Source of the DNA: Tessaracoccus lapidicaptus
GTDB lineage: Bacteria; Actinomycetota; Actinomycetes; Propionibacteriales; Propionibacteriaceae
Assembly (NCBI RefSeq): GCF_001693815.1
Contig: NZ_MBQD01000020.1
Span: 62,001-126,000, forward strand
Direction: 5' to 3'
DNA: 64,000 nt
This document shows positions 16,712-25,854 of the stretch, one piece after another. A program made the translations under genes and the position numbers. Below the pieces are notes generated by a model. It saw only the letters and a list, made by a program, of their open reading frames with translations. It ran no database searches and was not told the origin of the DNA. Position 1 is the stretch's first letter, and each line of letters opens with the position of its first letter.

Positions 16712-19710
16712 GCGCCGCTCCTCACCAATGGTGCGTAGAGCGCCAGCGCCCAGGCGGTGAAGGCCGACGACCCAGCCGTCTGCGGGTCCTCCGGCAGCGG
16801 CGGGTCGGCGAACAGCTCCGACACGTCGGCCTCGTAGAACAGGCGCCAGCTGCGGGCGGGCCACGGCCACTTCGACCGGTAGTCCTGGAACGGGCCCGAC
16901 CAGTGAGCCTGCTCGAAGCCGCCGCGGTGCATCTCCCGCGCGTACTGGATCGCCGGCGCGGCGGGCACCGGCAGCAGCCGGTGCTGCCCCAGCGAGAACG
17001 CGCTGACCACGGACGTGAGGCTGGTCATCGCCTCCTCCGGTGGGATGTCGCGGATCTGGTGCACGCGCGGGACCAGGCGTCCGAAGTCGTTGAGGAGCCG
17101 GTGCAGGCGGGCCGGAGCCGGCATGCCCGCAGCCGCGAGAGCGACGGCCTCCAGCCACGGCCGGATCACCTGCTCGTCACCGCTGCTGGCGGTGACGGTG
17201 ACGGCGGCACCGCCGCGCGTGCGCACCTGATCCGTGACCCGGACGACCCCGCCCGAGACCGGGACCTGCACGTCGAGGCGGTGCTCGGCGAGCTCAGCGT
17301 GCCAGTCTGCCTCCGCTCGGGACCAGAGCGCCTCAGCCTCCTCGTGGGCCCGTTCGAACGCCAGCCTCCCGATCTCCAGGGGCGGGTGCACCTCGCGCTG
17401 CCGGAGCGCCTCGGCCACGCGGCTGCCCGATTCGCCCGACTTCCACGCCTCGAGCAGGTCGTTGAGGATGGACCACCGCTCCAGCCCTCGCGGCTCGAGC
17501 GGGATGTCGTCGGTGAGCTCGGGAGCCTCCCGGAGCGTCACGCCGGCCGCGGTCTGGAGGAATCCCCTGGCGGGGTCCGCGAGGAAGCGGGACAGCTGGG
17601 CGATGGTCACCTGCGCCGGGGGCGGTCCGACCGGACGGGTGCGGGCCTGCTGCCGCCGCCGCGCGTGGCGGGAGGGCTGCTGCTGCGGCCGGGAGCGCCG
17701 GGCGAGAGCGCCGGCGCGGGCGGCGGCGTCGAACCCGGGGCGCTCCAGGAAGTTGCCCTCCGAGGTGGCGGTGGGCGGATGCGCGACCGGCGCCGGGTCG
17801 ACGCCCAGCTCTTCCAGCAGCCAGCTGACGGCGACGGGCAGCGCGGCCCGGTCGTTCGTGCGCTCCGAACGTGCCTGCCGCACGATGACGAGCCGCTCCG
17901 CGGCGCGGGCGTGGTCCAGCAGTTGGCGGCGGCGCCGCTCCCGGGGATCCGGGGTGGCGGCGCCCAGGTCCACGCAGTCGGCGGGCGCGCCCATTCGCCC
18001 CGGCACCACGTCGTCGGTCACCCCGAGCAGCGCCACGACGCGGAACTCCACGTGCGGCAACTCCCCGAGGGGCAGGACCAGCAGCGAGCCGTTCCCGGCG
18101 GCCGGGCGCCGTCGGTAGCCGGAGGCCAGGTCCGCGAGCAGGAGCGAGAACTCGTGCCGTGTCAGCGTGGTCTCATCCCCCGCATGGTCGTGCTCCAGGC
18201 GGGTGAGCACGCGGGCCGCCGCGGTCAGCTGCCACTCGTCCGCGCGGGGGAGGGCCACCAGCGAGTCGATCGCCGCGCGGCAGGTGGCAACCCACCGGGG
18301 CACGGTGGCGGGATCCGCCGAGTCTGCGATGAGGCGCCGCAGCCGCGACACGACCTCGCACAGCGACCCCACCGTGTCCATGTCCGTGGTCGAGACCACG
18401 TCGGCGCCGCTGAGCCCGAGCCCGGCCGACTCGTCGGGGGCCACGGCCAAGCCGATGAGCAGGCGGTCCAGGCCACGCAGCCAGGTGTTCTGGACCACGT
18501 CGCCCAGGCCGAACTGGGCCCGGTGCGCGGCGTCCATGCCCCAGCGGACCCCGGACCCGTCGACCAGCTCGACCAGGGCCGCCCGATCGGTGAAGCGCCA
18601 GCGGTGGGCGATCGCGGGCCGCAGCAGCAGCTCCACCAGGGAACTGGCCGTCGCGCGCGTTGAGCCCAGCCGCAGCAGGTCCACCAGGACCAGCACGAGG
18701 GGATTGGGTGGAGTGGCGCCCACGGGCTGGACCCGCAGCCCGCGCCCAGGGTGGGCCTCGCCCGCCGGCACCGGCGCGAAGGCCGCGTCCAGCAGCGGCG
18801 CGTACCGCTCCATCTGCGGGCAGACGACGGCCACCTCCCGCGGCTCCAGCGTGGGGTCCTCGGCGAACAAGCGGGTCAGCTCGTCGCGTAGCACCTCCAC
18901 CTGGCGGGCCTCCCCGTGCGAGTCGTGCACGTCGACGGCGGGCACCAGGGGCTCCATCGCCGGAGCGTCCTCGACCTCCGAGGCGATGCCCTCGGCCCAC
19001 GCGGCTCCCGGCGAGCCGCTGTGGTGGAGCAGGACGAGGGTCCCGTCCTCCCCGAGCGCGGAGACCACCCGGGCCTCCTGCGTGGTGAGCCAGTCGACCC
19101 CGACGAGGACGGTGGGAGTGGTGTCGGACCGGGCGGCGTCAGCGACGGCGGCCTGGACATCGAGCGGATCCAACTCCAGGCGTTCGACGGCGGCGCGCAG
19201 CAGTGCGGGCTGCCAGGCCGCCGTCTCGGGCAGCGCCTCGCCGCCCAGGCCGGCGTCTGAGCCCCCCAGCCAGGCCTCGACGAGGTCCGGCGCGTGGTCC
19301 GCGTAGGTGCGCAGCAGGCGGGCGAGCCTGACGGCCGTGGCTCGACGGCGCCCCGGGCGCCCCGCGCCGGCACCGAGCGCGGCGTGGAGCAGCGGATGGC
19401 CCGCGGCCACCTCCTCCAGCGCCGACTGAACGGCCAGGTCCAGCGGGGTGCCCAGCCACCGCGCGCGATCCCTGGCGACCCCGGCAGCCTCGGCGAGGTG
19501 GCGCAGCAGATCCCGCGGCGTAACGTACGCGATCCCGGCCGACACCCCCATCCGGGCCGCCACCTCCTGACCGACCACGCGGCCGGTCTCGTGTGTCGCC
19601 ACCAGGACCCGGGCGGCGTCGAACGGGCCCAGGTCCAGGGCCTCGAGCGTCTCCGCGAGGCGGTCCATGAGCGCGCCCCAGCGCCCGGCCCGTACCGCCC
19701 TCACCGCCAT
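16708..19710 (-). CDS. recC: Exodeoxyribonuclease V subunit gamma (RecC)
   Basis: The 1000-residue protein has the degenerate helicase/nuclease fold of RecC, the subunit that recognises the regulatory (Chi-type) sequence and splits the strands. Recognisable segments are VAVVCPQMERYAPLLDAAF (about 395), LPLGELPHVEFRVVALLG (about 640), and FLADPARGFLQTAAGV. Catalytic motifs are absent, as expected for RecC. ATG 19710 is preceded by AGGGGGAC, so I start there and not at the longer upstream frame, which enters the divergent uvrD2 region. It is the first gene of the recCBD operon. Confidence 0.88.
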   Translation of the reverse strand: MAVRAVRAGRWGALMDRLAETLEALDLGPFDAARVLVATHETGRVVGQEVAARMGVSAGIAYVTPRDLLRHLAEAAGVARDRARWLGTPLDLAVQSALEEVAAGHPLLHAALGAGAGRPGRRRATAVRLARLLRTYADHAPDLVEAWLGGSDAGLGGEALPETAAWQPALLRAAVERLELDPLDVQAAVADAARSDTTPTVLVGVDWLTTQEARVVSALGEDGTLVLLHHSGSPGAAWAEGIASEVEDAPAMEPLVPAVDVHDSHGEARQVEVLRDELTRLFAEDPTLEPREVAVVCPQMERYAPLLDAAFAPVPAGEAHPGRGLRVQPVGATPPNPLVLVLVDLLRLGSTRATASSLVELLLRPAIAHRWRFTDRAALVELVDGSGVRWGMDAAHRAQFGLGDVVQNTWLRGLDRLLIGLAVAPDESAGLGLSGADVVSTTDMDTVGSLCEVVSRLRRLIADSADPATVPRWVATCRAAIDSLVALPRADEWQLTAAARVLTRLEHDHAGDETTLTRHEFSLLLADLASGYRRRPAAGNGSLLVLPLGELPHVEFRVVALLGVTDDVVPGRMGAPADCVDLGAATPDPRERRRRQLLDHARAAERLVIVRQARSERTNDRAALPVAVSWLLEELGVDPAPVAHPPTATSEGNFLERPGFDAAARAGALARRSRPQQQPSRHARRRQQARTRPVGPPPAQVTIAQLSRFLADPARGFLQTAAGVTLREAPELTDDIPLEPRGLERWSILNDLLEAWKSGESGSRVAEALRQREVHPPLEIGRLAFERAHEEAEALWSRAEADWHAELAEHRLDVQVPVSGGVVRVTDQVRTRGGAAVTVTASSGDEQVIRPWLEAVALAAAGMPAPARLHRLLNDFGRLVPRVHQIRDIPPEEAMTSLTSVVSAFSLGQHRLLPVPAAPAIQYAREMHRGGFEQAHWSGPFQDYRSKWPWPARSWRLFYEADVSELFADPPLPEDPQTAGSSAFTAWALALYAPLVRSGA

Positions 19711-19819
19711 GCGCGTCCCCCTGTCCACATCGTCGATCACCTTAGCCGCCACCACCGACAGAACCGACCGCCCCGGTCTCGACGTGCGACCTGTCGGTAG
19801 GCCCGGCAACAATGGGGGG

Positions 19820-21844
19820 ATGGACGACCCCATCCTCGACGCCCTCGACCCGGAACAGCGCCGGGTCGCCACCTTGTTGGAGGCCCCCGTGGTCGTCCTG
19901 GCCGGTGCCGGAACCGGCAAGACCCGCGCGATCACGCACCGCATCGCGCACGCGGTGCGCGAGGGCGTCTATCAGCCGGGGGCCACCCTCGCCGTGACCT
20001 TCACCACGCGCGCGGCGGGGGAGATGCGGTCGCGGTTGGCGGGGCTCGGGGTCCGCGGCGCCCAGGCCCGCACCATCCACGCGGCCGCGCTCAGGCAGTG
20101 CCAGTTCTTCTGGCCGCGCGCCTACGGCGTCGAGTTCCCGTCCGTGGCGGAGAACACCTACGCCCTCGTCGCCCGCGCCGCCCATCAGGTCCTCGGGTCC
20201 TCGGATCAGGCGCTGGTGCGCGACCTCGACAGCGAGATCTCGTGGGCGAAGACCAGCAACGTCACCGCCGCCCACTACCCGGAACTGGCGGCGGGCCGGT
20301 CGGTGTCCGGGGCGAGCCCGGCCCAGGTCGCCGCGGTGATGACGCTCTACGAGAAGCAGAAGCTGGCCGCGGGGACGGTCGACTTCAACGACATCCTCAT
20401 GTGCAACGCCGTGTTGCTGACCGAGCACCCGGAGATCGCCGCCACCATCCGCGACACCTACCGCCACTTCGTCGTCGACGAGTACCAGGACGTCTCCGCG
20501 CTGCAGCACCGGCTCGTCACACTGTGGGTCGACGGCCGCCGAGACGTGTGCGTCGTCGGGGACCCCAACCAGGCCATCCACTCCTTCGCCGGCGCGGACG
20601 CCTCGTATCTCCTGCGCTTCGGCCACGAGATCCAGGACGCCGAGACCGTCCGGCTGTTCCGCAACTACCGCTCGACGCCCGAGGTGCTCACGTCGGCGAA
20701 CCGGGTTCTGCGGGTCCGGCCGGGTGGGGCCGGTGCGCTGCAAGCCACGCGGCCCGGCGGTCCGGGCCCCACCTTCGGCGGCTATCCGGACGAGGCCACC
20801 GAGTCCGCAGAGACGGCCAGGTGGCTCACGGAGCGGCACGCAGACGGCACGCGCTGGTCCGAGATGGCGGTCCTGTACCGGATCAACGCCCAGTCGCCGT
20901 CGCTGGAGGCCGCGCTGTCCGAGCGGAACATCCCCTACACGGTGCGGGGCACCGAGAAGTTCTACGACCGCGCGGAGGTGCGTCAGGCGCTGGCCGAGTA
21001 CGGCCGGGTGACCGACGGGGACCCCACGGGCCGGGCGGAGACCGCGATCGAGACCGCGCTGGGCCGACTCGGCTGGACCTCCGAGGCACCCTCGGGCCAG
21101 GGCAGGCAGCGCGAGCGCTGGGAGTCGCTGGCGGCCCTGCGCGGCATGGTCGTCGACGAGGCGGGACGCCGCGAGGGATGGACCGCCGAGGACGCGCTCG
21201 CCTGGCTCCGCGAGCGGGCCGCCTGGCAGGCGGGGCCCGTGGCCGACGCCGTCACCCTCGCCACGCTGCACGCGGCCAAGGGCCTCGAGTGGGAGTCGGT
21301 GGCCATCGTGGGGGTCCGCGAAGGGCTGGTGCCGTTCGTGCTCAGCCAGGAGGAGCCCGCGCTGTCCGAGGAACGGCGACTCCTGTACGTCGGCTTCACC
21401 CGGGCCCGCCGGGATCTGCGGGTGACGTGGGCTGCCGGGCGCGGGTCCGCCACTAGGTCGCGGTTCATCGCGGACCAGGTCACGGGCGAGGCCACCGTGG
21501 GACGCGCCCCCCGGCAGCGGTCGGGGTCGGTGCGCTCCCGCACCTGCCGCGTCTGCGGCAATCAGCTGCACACGGCGGCCGAGCGCAAGCTGAGTCGCCA
21601 CGAGACCTGCGAGGTGACGTTCGACGAGGCGCTGTTCGACGCGTTGCGCGGCTGGCGCAAGGCGACGGCCGATGAGGCGTCGGTGCCCGCCTTCGTCGTG
21701 TTCACCGACGCCACCCTGCAGGCGATCGCCGAGGCGGCGCCCACGACGGCGGCGGCGCTGCTGAAGCTGCCCGGCATCGGGCGGGTCAAGGTGGATCGCT
21801 ACGGGGATCAGGTTCTCGAGGTGGTCCGGGGACATCAGGGCTGA
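19820..21844 (+). CDS. uvrD2: UvrD2-type superfamily I DNA helicase with HRDC domain
   Basis: The 674-residue helicase has motif I AGAGTGKTRAITHR (about 33), motif II VDEYQDVS (about 220), VVGDPNQAIHSF, TLHAAKGLEWE and LLYVGFTRARRD. After the helicase core comes a CRVCGNQL...C zinc-type segment and an HRDC domain (about 600-670). This architecture is that of mycobacterial UvrD2, a 3'-5' helicase essential in Mycobacterium. ATG 19820 lies directly after a run of G, with AACAAT 6 nt upstream, so the message may be leaderless. It is divergent from recC, and the two DNA-repair units share a 109-bp intergenic region. Confidence 0.9.
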   Translation: MDDPILDALDPEQRRVATLLEAPVVVLAGAGTGKTRAITHRIAHAVREGVYQPGATLAVTFTTRAAGEMRSRLAGLGVRGAQARTIHAAALRQCQFFWPRAYGVEFPSVAENTYALVARAAHQVLGSSDQALVRDLDSEISWAKTSNVTAAHYPELAAGRSVSGASPAQVAAVMTLYEKQKLAAGTVDFNDILMCNAVLLTEHPEIAATIRDTYRHFVVDEYQDVSALQHRLVTLWVDGRRDVCVVGDPNQAIHSFAGADASYLLRFGHEIQDAETVRLFRNYRSTPEVLTSANRVLRVRPGGAGALQATRPGGPGPTFGGYPDEATESAETARWLTERHADGTRWSEMAVLYRINAQSPSLEAALSERNIPYTVRGTEKFYDRAEVRQALAEYGRVTDGDPTGRAETAIETALGRLGWTSEAPSGQGRQRERWESLAALRGMVVDEAGRREGWTAEDALAWLRERAAWQAGPVADAVTLATLHAAKGLEWESVAIVGVREGLVPFVLSQEEPALSEERRLLYVGFTRARRDLRVTWAAGRGSATRSRFIADQVTGEATVGRAPRQRSGSVRSRTCRVCGNQLHTAAERKLSRHETCEVTFDEALFDALRGWRKATADEASVPAFVVFTDATLQAIAEAAPTTAAALLKLPGIGRVKVDRYGDQVLEVVRGHQG

Positions 21845-22344
21845 GCGCATCCCGCCACGGGACAGCCACGGCGCCTCCTCCAGGTTTTGAGCGCGAGCCC
21901 CGGCTCGCCCAGCTGCCACGCCCAGCTGGCGCCCACGACGTCGCTGCTGCCCTCGACGACCGCCAGGGCGTGCAGGGCGGTCCAGGCCGATGCCCACGCC
22001 GCCAGCGCGTCGTGACCCGGCCCGCGGGGATGGGCGGGCTGGGCCAGGCACGATGGGCAGGGGCCGTAGCCCGGGGCGACGAACGGGCCGACCAGCGCCG
22101 ACTCGTCGTCCCAGGTGACGTGCAGCGCCCCCGTCGCGTGCGCGTAGCACTCGGCCTCGAGCGTCGGCTGCGCCCCCGGAAGGGAGGTGAACACCGTCAG
22201 GGCCGCACCGACGCACCAGCCCGGCCGGCGCAGGGCGGCCGCCGGTGTCAGGGTTGCCGGGCGCAGGGGCAGCCGCCGCAGAGCGGCCTCCACGGGGGTG
22301 GTCATGTCGACGGGGCCGATGAGGACGACGGTGGGCGTGGCCAT
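21835..22344 (-). CDS. Uncharacterised protein with E1-like zinc cysteines
   Basis: This 169-residue protein has no catalytic motif I recognise. It contains GPFVAPGYGPCPSCLAQ (about 90-106) and ends with GCPVAGCAQ, a pair of Cys motifs that matches the structural zinc site of ThiF/E1-like and TOMM leader-binding proteins. The ATP loop of those enzymes (GxGGxG) is missing. In other actinomycetes a ThiF-like gene sits beside uvrD2, so this may be a shortened member; that is inference. I start at ATG 22344 (MATPTVVLIG). It overlaps the end of uvrD2 by 10 bp, convergently. Confidence 0.65.
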   Translation of the reverse strand: MATPTVVLIGPVDMTTPVEAALRRLPLRPATLTPAAALRRPGWCVGAALTVFTSLPGAQPTLEAECYAHATGALHVTWDDESALVGPFVAPGYGPCPSCLAQPAHPRGPGHDALAAWASAWTALHALAVVEGSSDVVGASWAWQLGEPGLALKTWRRRRGCPVAGCAQP

Positions 22345-22484
22345 GGCGCCACCCTGCGGCATGGGCGAGGCGAGGAGACAGTGTCAGCGGTGCTGCGGAC
22401 AACACCTCGATCGCCCCGGACAACACCGATGGGGCGGCGCCGCGGTGGCTGCCGCCCCATCGAGGGGTCCTGCGTGGGTGAGGC

Positions 22485-22646
22485 TCAGGCCTTCCCGAGG
22501 ATGCGGTTGAGGTTCGTGCCGCACTCGGGGCACTTGCCCTTGGCCATCTTCGTGCCCTTGGCGTTGACCACGACCTCGCCCTTGGCGTCGCGCTTCTCCT
22601 TGCACTTAACGCAGTAGAAGGAGCCTTCCCAGATCTCCGTAGCCAT
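22485..22646 (-). CDS. DUF5679 zinc-ribbon protein
   Basis: This 53-residue protein has two CxxC motifs (CVKC near residue 11 and CPEC near 40) spaced as in a zinc ribbon, and a basic middle. It matches the small DUF5679 family found at this chromosomal position in actinomycetes; function is unknown. ATG 22646 is preceded by AAGGAGG with seven-base spacing, one of the strongest ribosome sites in the window. A clear promoter lies about 50 bp upstream, so it is probably highly expressed. Confidence 0.85.
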   Translation of the reverse strand: MATEIWEGSFYCVKCKEKRDAKGEVVVNAKGTKMAKGKCPECGTNLNRILGKA

Positions 22647-22693
22647 TGATTTCCTCCTTAATCGGGCTGCCGATGCATTCAGCAACCTGGTTC

Positions 22694-22723
22694 ACTCTAG
22701 GCGGCGCCGCCGTGCACTCACAA
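22694..22723 (-). promoter_or_regulatory. Promoter of the DUF5679 gene
   Basis: On the minus strand TTGTGA (22718-22723) and TAGAGT (22694-22699) are separated by 18 bp. The predicted start near 22687 leaves a leader of about 40 nt that contains the AAGGAGG site. Confidence 0.6.
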
Positions 22724-22819
22724 CGAGACACACCGCCCCTGACGTAGCGGAGTCCCGGGCCGCCCGCTCCGCCTTCCCCTGCGTAACGAGCCGACCGGGA
22801 CTCACGGCGCCAAGTTAAT

Positions 22820-22838
22820 CGCGGCGCGCGGAGCCGCG
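22820..22838 (-). terminator. Weak hairpin downstream of the DUF2342-type gene
   Basis: CGCGGC and GCCGCG pair around a 7-nt loop just past the stop of the metalloprotease-family gene. No T-run follows, so termination is uncertain. The rest of 22647-22860 holds only the DUF5679 promoter. Confidence 0.35.
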
Positions 22839-22860
22839 TCAAGGGCTATCCGGCACCGGA

Positions 22861-24195
22861 TCATGCCCCGGGGCCCTCCAGGAGCCGCCGGAGTTCGGCG
22901 TCCATGGCGTCTTCGCTGCCCCGGTCCTCCCGGTCCTCGCCCGAGGCGAACGGCAGCGGATCAGCCAGGTCCTCGGTGGACGGCAACAGGTCGGGGTGGC
23001 CCCACACCGCGTCGCGGGCAGCCGCGCCACGGTGGTGTTCGACCGCCGCCCAGAGGTTGCGCGCGTCCCGCACCAGGCGGGGCCGCAGGTCGAGCCCGAG
23101 CAGTTCGGCGAACACGCCGACCACCGGAGTGGCGGACGCCCGGCGCCGGTGGACGAGTTCCTCGAGTTGGGGCGCGTTCGGCAGCCACTGCGCCGTCGCC
23201 CGGGCGACGACGTGGTCGACCCAGCCCTCGACGAGCGCCAGGAGCGTCTCGAGGCGGTCCAGGATCTCGAGCTGGGTCGGGGTGCTGGCGGGCTGGAAGA
23301 ACGAGCCGCGCACCTTCTCGCCGACGGCCACGACCTCCTCGATGGACAGGTTCTGCAGGTTCTCGGGCTGGAACTGGCCCGCGATCGCGTCGAAGTCGAT
23401 GGTGATCTCGCGGGCGTAGTGCCCCAGCAGCGCCATCAGCTGGGGGGACAGCCATGCGACGTGGTGGAACAGTCGCTGGCGGGCGGCCTCACGCAGCAGC
23501 AGGTAGAGCGTCACGTCACGCGCATCCGCGTCGAGGTCCTGGGTGAACTGGGCCACGTTGGCCGGGATGAGGACGACGTCGTGCGAGCCGAGCAGGTTGA
23601 AGCCGATCTCGGTGCCCGTGAGGATGTCGCAGGCCACCTGGGCGAGTTCGCGCTTGAGCCGGTCGCGGTAGATCAGCGAGGCGGAGGTCTTCATCATGGG
23701 CGCCAGCATCTGCGTCATCGGGTCGGGTTCTCCGCCCTCCGTCGTGCCGCGCTTCAGCGCCTCGGCCAGGCCGTCGATGATGGGCTCGATCACCGCCCGC
23801 CACCCGTCGCCGGTCTCGTCCAGCCACGCGGCGCGCGTCACGGCGCGGGCCGGACGGCCGGTCTCCACGAACGTCGTGTGCTGCGAGAGCCAGCTCTGCG
23901 CGACGCGCTCGACGTCGACGACGGCGGCGCGCTCGTCGGCTGTCAGCGCCGGGTCGGCTCCCGACTGCGCGGCCAGCTGCTTGGCTGCGGTGATCGTGGT
24001 GCGCCAGGCCGCGTCGGGGTCGCGGTCGGCGTTCGTCAGGCCGAACATCATGCCGCCGCCGGACTGCTGCAGGCGCTGCACCTGCGCCATCAGCTGCTCG
24101 AGGTCGATGTTCTCGGGGTCGCCGAGGCCCATCTGCTCGAGCATCCTGCGCAGCTGCTCGAAGTCGAACGGGCCGAAGGGATTGGGGCTGGACAT
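22861..24195 (-). CDS. Zinc-dependent metalloprotease family protein (DUF2342)
   Basis: The 444-residue protein belongs to the actinobacterial DUF2342 family (Rv3195-like, also called coenzyme F420 biosynthesis-associated). The start has FEQLRRMLEQMG. The signature helix LREAARQRLFHHVAWL (about 225-240) carries the putative zinc histidines in place of a classical HExxH. Biochemical activity is unproven in the family. The start ATG 24195 has GAGGAGG seven bases upstream. It is divergent from the PDZ/Lon protease gene, as in mycobacteria. Confidence 0.8.
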   Translation of the reverse strand: MSSPNPFGPFDFEQLRRMLEQMGLGDPENIDLEQLMAQVQRLQQSGGGMMFGLTNADRDPDAAWRTTITAAKQLAAQSGADPALTADERAAVVDVERVAQSWLSQHTTFVETGRPARAVTRAAWLDETGDGWRAVIEPIIDGLAEALKRGTTEGGEPDPMTQMLAPMMKTSASLIYRDRLKRELAQVACDILTGTEIGFNLLGSHDVVLIPANVAQFTQDLDADARDVTLYLLLREAARQRLFHHVAWLSPQLMALLGHYAREITIDFDAIAGQFQPENLQNLSIEEVVAVGEKVRGSFFQPASTPTQLEILDRLETLLALVEGWVDHVVARATAQWLPNAPQLEELVHRRRASATPVVGVFAELLGLDLRPRLVRDARNLWAAVEHHRGAAARDAVWGHPDLLPSTEDLADPLPFASGEDREDRGSEDAMDAELRRLLEGPGA

Positions 24196-24299
24196 CGAGT
24201 GACCTCCTCGCAGCCCATTCTTCCGCATGGCACAAGCGCCGCGCGACGGCTTGCCGCCGCTTGCTAGGGTGAAGCCGGATCTGGAGAAGGGAGTGCTCG

Positions 24300-25343
24300 G
24301 TGTCGCGCAACGCGGTGGCGATCGTCTCCTCCCTGCTGTTCGTGACGCTCGCCGCGCTCCTGGTGGTCATTCCGGTGCCGTACGTGGCGTGGCGCCCCGG
24401 CCAGACCATCGACGTCCTGGGGTCCACCTCGTCCGGTCCCGTCATCGACATCGCGGGCCTGCCCACCTACGACACCCCGGGCCGGCTGCTCATGACGACC
24501 GTCTCGACGACGCGGGTGGACTCCACGCTGAGCCTGCCCGAGGCCGTGTTCGTGCACCTGGCCGAGGATTCCGACGCGATGCCGCGCGAGGTGATCTACC
24601 CTCCCGGCAAGTCGTCGACGCAGGTGCAGAGCGAGGCCGTCGCGATGATGGACGAGTCGCGCATCAACGCCACCGTCGCGGCCCTGCGCGCCGCCGGCGT
24701 GCCCGTGACGGAGCTCCCGCGGGTGGAGAGCGTGGTCCTCTCGGGCCCCAGCGCGGACCGGCTGATGCCCGGCGACCTCATCACCGCCGTCGACGACATC
24801 GCCATGAAGACGGCCGCCGACGTCGCCGCGCGCATCTCCGGTCACGCCGTCGGCGACGTCATCGTCTTCACGGTCCTGCGCGAAGGCCTGGAGCAGACGG
24901 TGTCCGTCACCTCCGCGGCCAGCAACACCGACGCCAAACGCCCTGTCGTCGGCATCAGCCTGGACACGGGGTTTCGCTACGCGCCTCAGGTCACCTTCGG
25001 GGTCGACCAGAACGTGACGGGCCCCAGCGCCGGGCTCGTGTTCGCGCTCGGCATCTACGACCGCATCACCGAGGGCGGCCTCATGGACGACCGCGTCGTC
25101 GCCGGCACCGGCGAGATCGGCCCGGGGGGGCGCGTCGTGCGCATCGGCGCCATCCGGGAGAAGATCGCCGGCGCCGAACGCGACGGCGCCGAAGTGTTCC
25201 TGGTCCCCGAGGACAACTGCGGAGACATCGGTGACCTCGATTCTGACCTGCTCCTGGTCGAGGTCTCCACGCTCAAGGACGCCATCGCGGCGCTCCAGCT
25301 CATCAACGAAGGAAACACCGCGGAGGTGCCCACCTGTGGCTGA
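24300..25343 (+). CDS. Membrane-anchored PDZ/Lon-type (S16) protease, YlbL-like
   Basis: The 347-residue protein has one N-terminal transmembrane helix (about 8-24, signal-anchor), a PDZ domain (about 135-205), and a Lon S16 domain. The catalytic Ser is in TGPSAGLVFALG (about 243) and the Lys in REKIAGAERDG (about 283). It should cleave substrates at the outer face of the membrane. GTG 24300 has GAAGGGAG upstream. An extended -10 TGCTAGGGT ends at 24270. The stop overlaps the next gene by 8 bases. Confidence 0.88.
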   Translation: MSRNAVAIVSSLLFVTLAALLVVIPVPYVAWRPGQTIDVLGSTSSGPVIDIAGLPTYDTPGRLLMTTVSTTRVDSTLSLPEAVFVHLAEDSDAMPREVIYPPGKSSTQVQSEAVAMMDESRINATVAALRAAGVPVTELPRVESVVLSGPSADRLMPGDLITAVDDIAMKTAADVAARISGHAVGDVIVFTVLREGLEQTVSVTSAASNTDAKRPVVGISLDTGFRYAPQVTFGVDQNVTGPSAGLVFALGIYDRITEGGLMDDRVVAGTGEIGPGGRVVRIGAIREKIAGAERDGAEVFLVPEDNCGDIGDLDSDLLLVEVSTLKDAIAALQLINEGNTAEVPTCG

Positions 25344-25854
25344 CTCATCGAGACTCGTCGCCTGCCTGATGGACGTGGAGAGGCACGTCTCGTCTGCCGG
25401 GTGGGATCAACCGGCGCGGCTGTTCGCCCTCGTCACCACCAGCACGCTGCTGGAGGTGGAGCCCCAGCTGCGCGGCCGCGTGCCCGACGGCATGCCGGAC
25501 GCGTTGACCGCCATCGAACAGGACGAGTTCCACGCCACCCACGACGTAGTCGAGCGGCTGTCGGGCATCTTCTGGCCTGATACCGTTGAGGGCTGCGCCC
25601 TGGCGATGGAGCGGGCCTTCCTCCCGTCGCAGTACGAGGCGGACGTGCCCGACGACGCGGACGAGGCCGCCCAGTTCGTCGCGAAGCACCCGCACAAGAC
25701 CGACGTGCGCGTCGTCGTGGGGGTGTTGCGCGATGGGAGTCGGCACGGGGTGGCGCGCCTCCTCAGCAACCCCGACGACCTGCTCGGCGCCGCCGACCTC
25801 GTGCCCGGCCTCGCCGACGCGCTCGCCGACACGTTCCGGGGTGAGGACGCATGA
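25336..25854 (+). CDS. PPA1309 family protein
   Basis: The 172-residue protein matches a conserved actinobacterial family of unknown function that sits between the YlbL-like protease and UPF0182 genes. Visible conserved parts are WDQPARLFALV (about 22) and GIFWPDTVEGCALAMER (about 78-94). It has no signal peptide or membrane helix and is acidic. GTG 25336 lies 7 nt after GGAGGTG and overlaps the upstream stop. Its own stop overlaps the next ATG (ATGA). The tight coupling suggests it works with the two membrane proteins. Confidence 0.8.
   Translation: MADSSRLVACLMDVERHVSSAGWDQPARLFALVTTSTLLEVEPQLRGRVPDGMPDALTAIEQDEFHATHDVVERLSGIFWPDTVEGCALAMERAFLPSQYEADVPDDADEAAQFVAKHPHKTDVRVVVGVLRDGSRHGVARLLSNPDDLLGAADLVPGLADALADTFRGEDA

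Noticed and set aside
11851-21844. A defence island around recBCD and uvrD2
   Set aside because: The genes are standard repair functions in a conserved chromosomal setting; no restriction, CRISPR or other defence genes accompany them.
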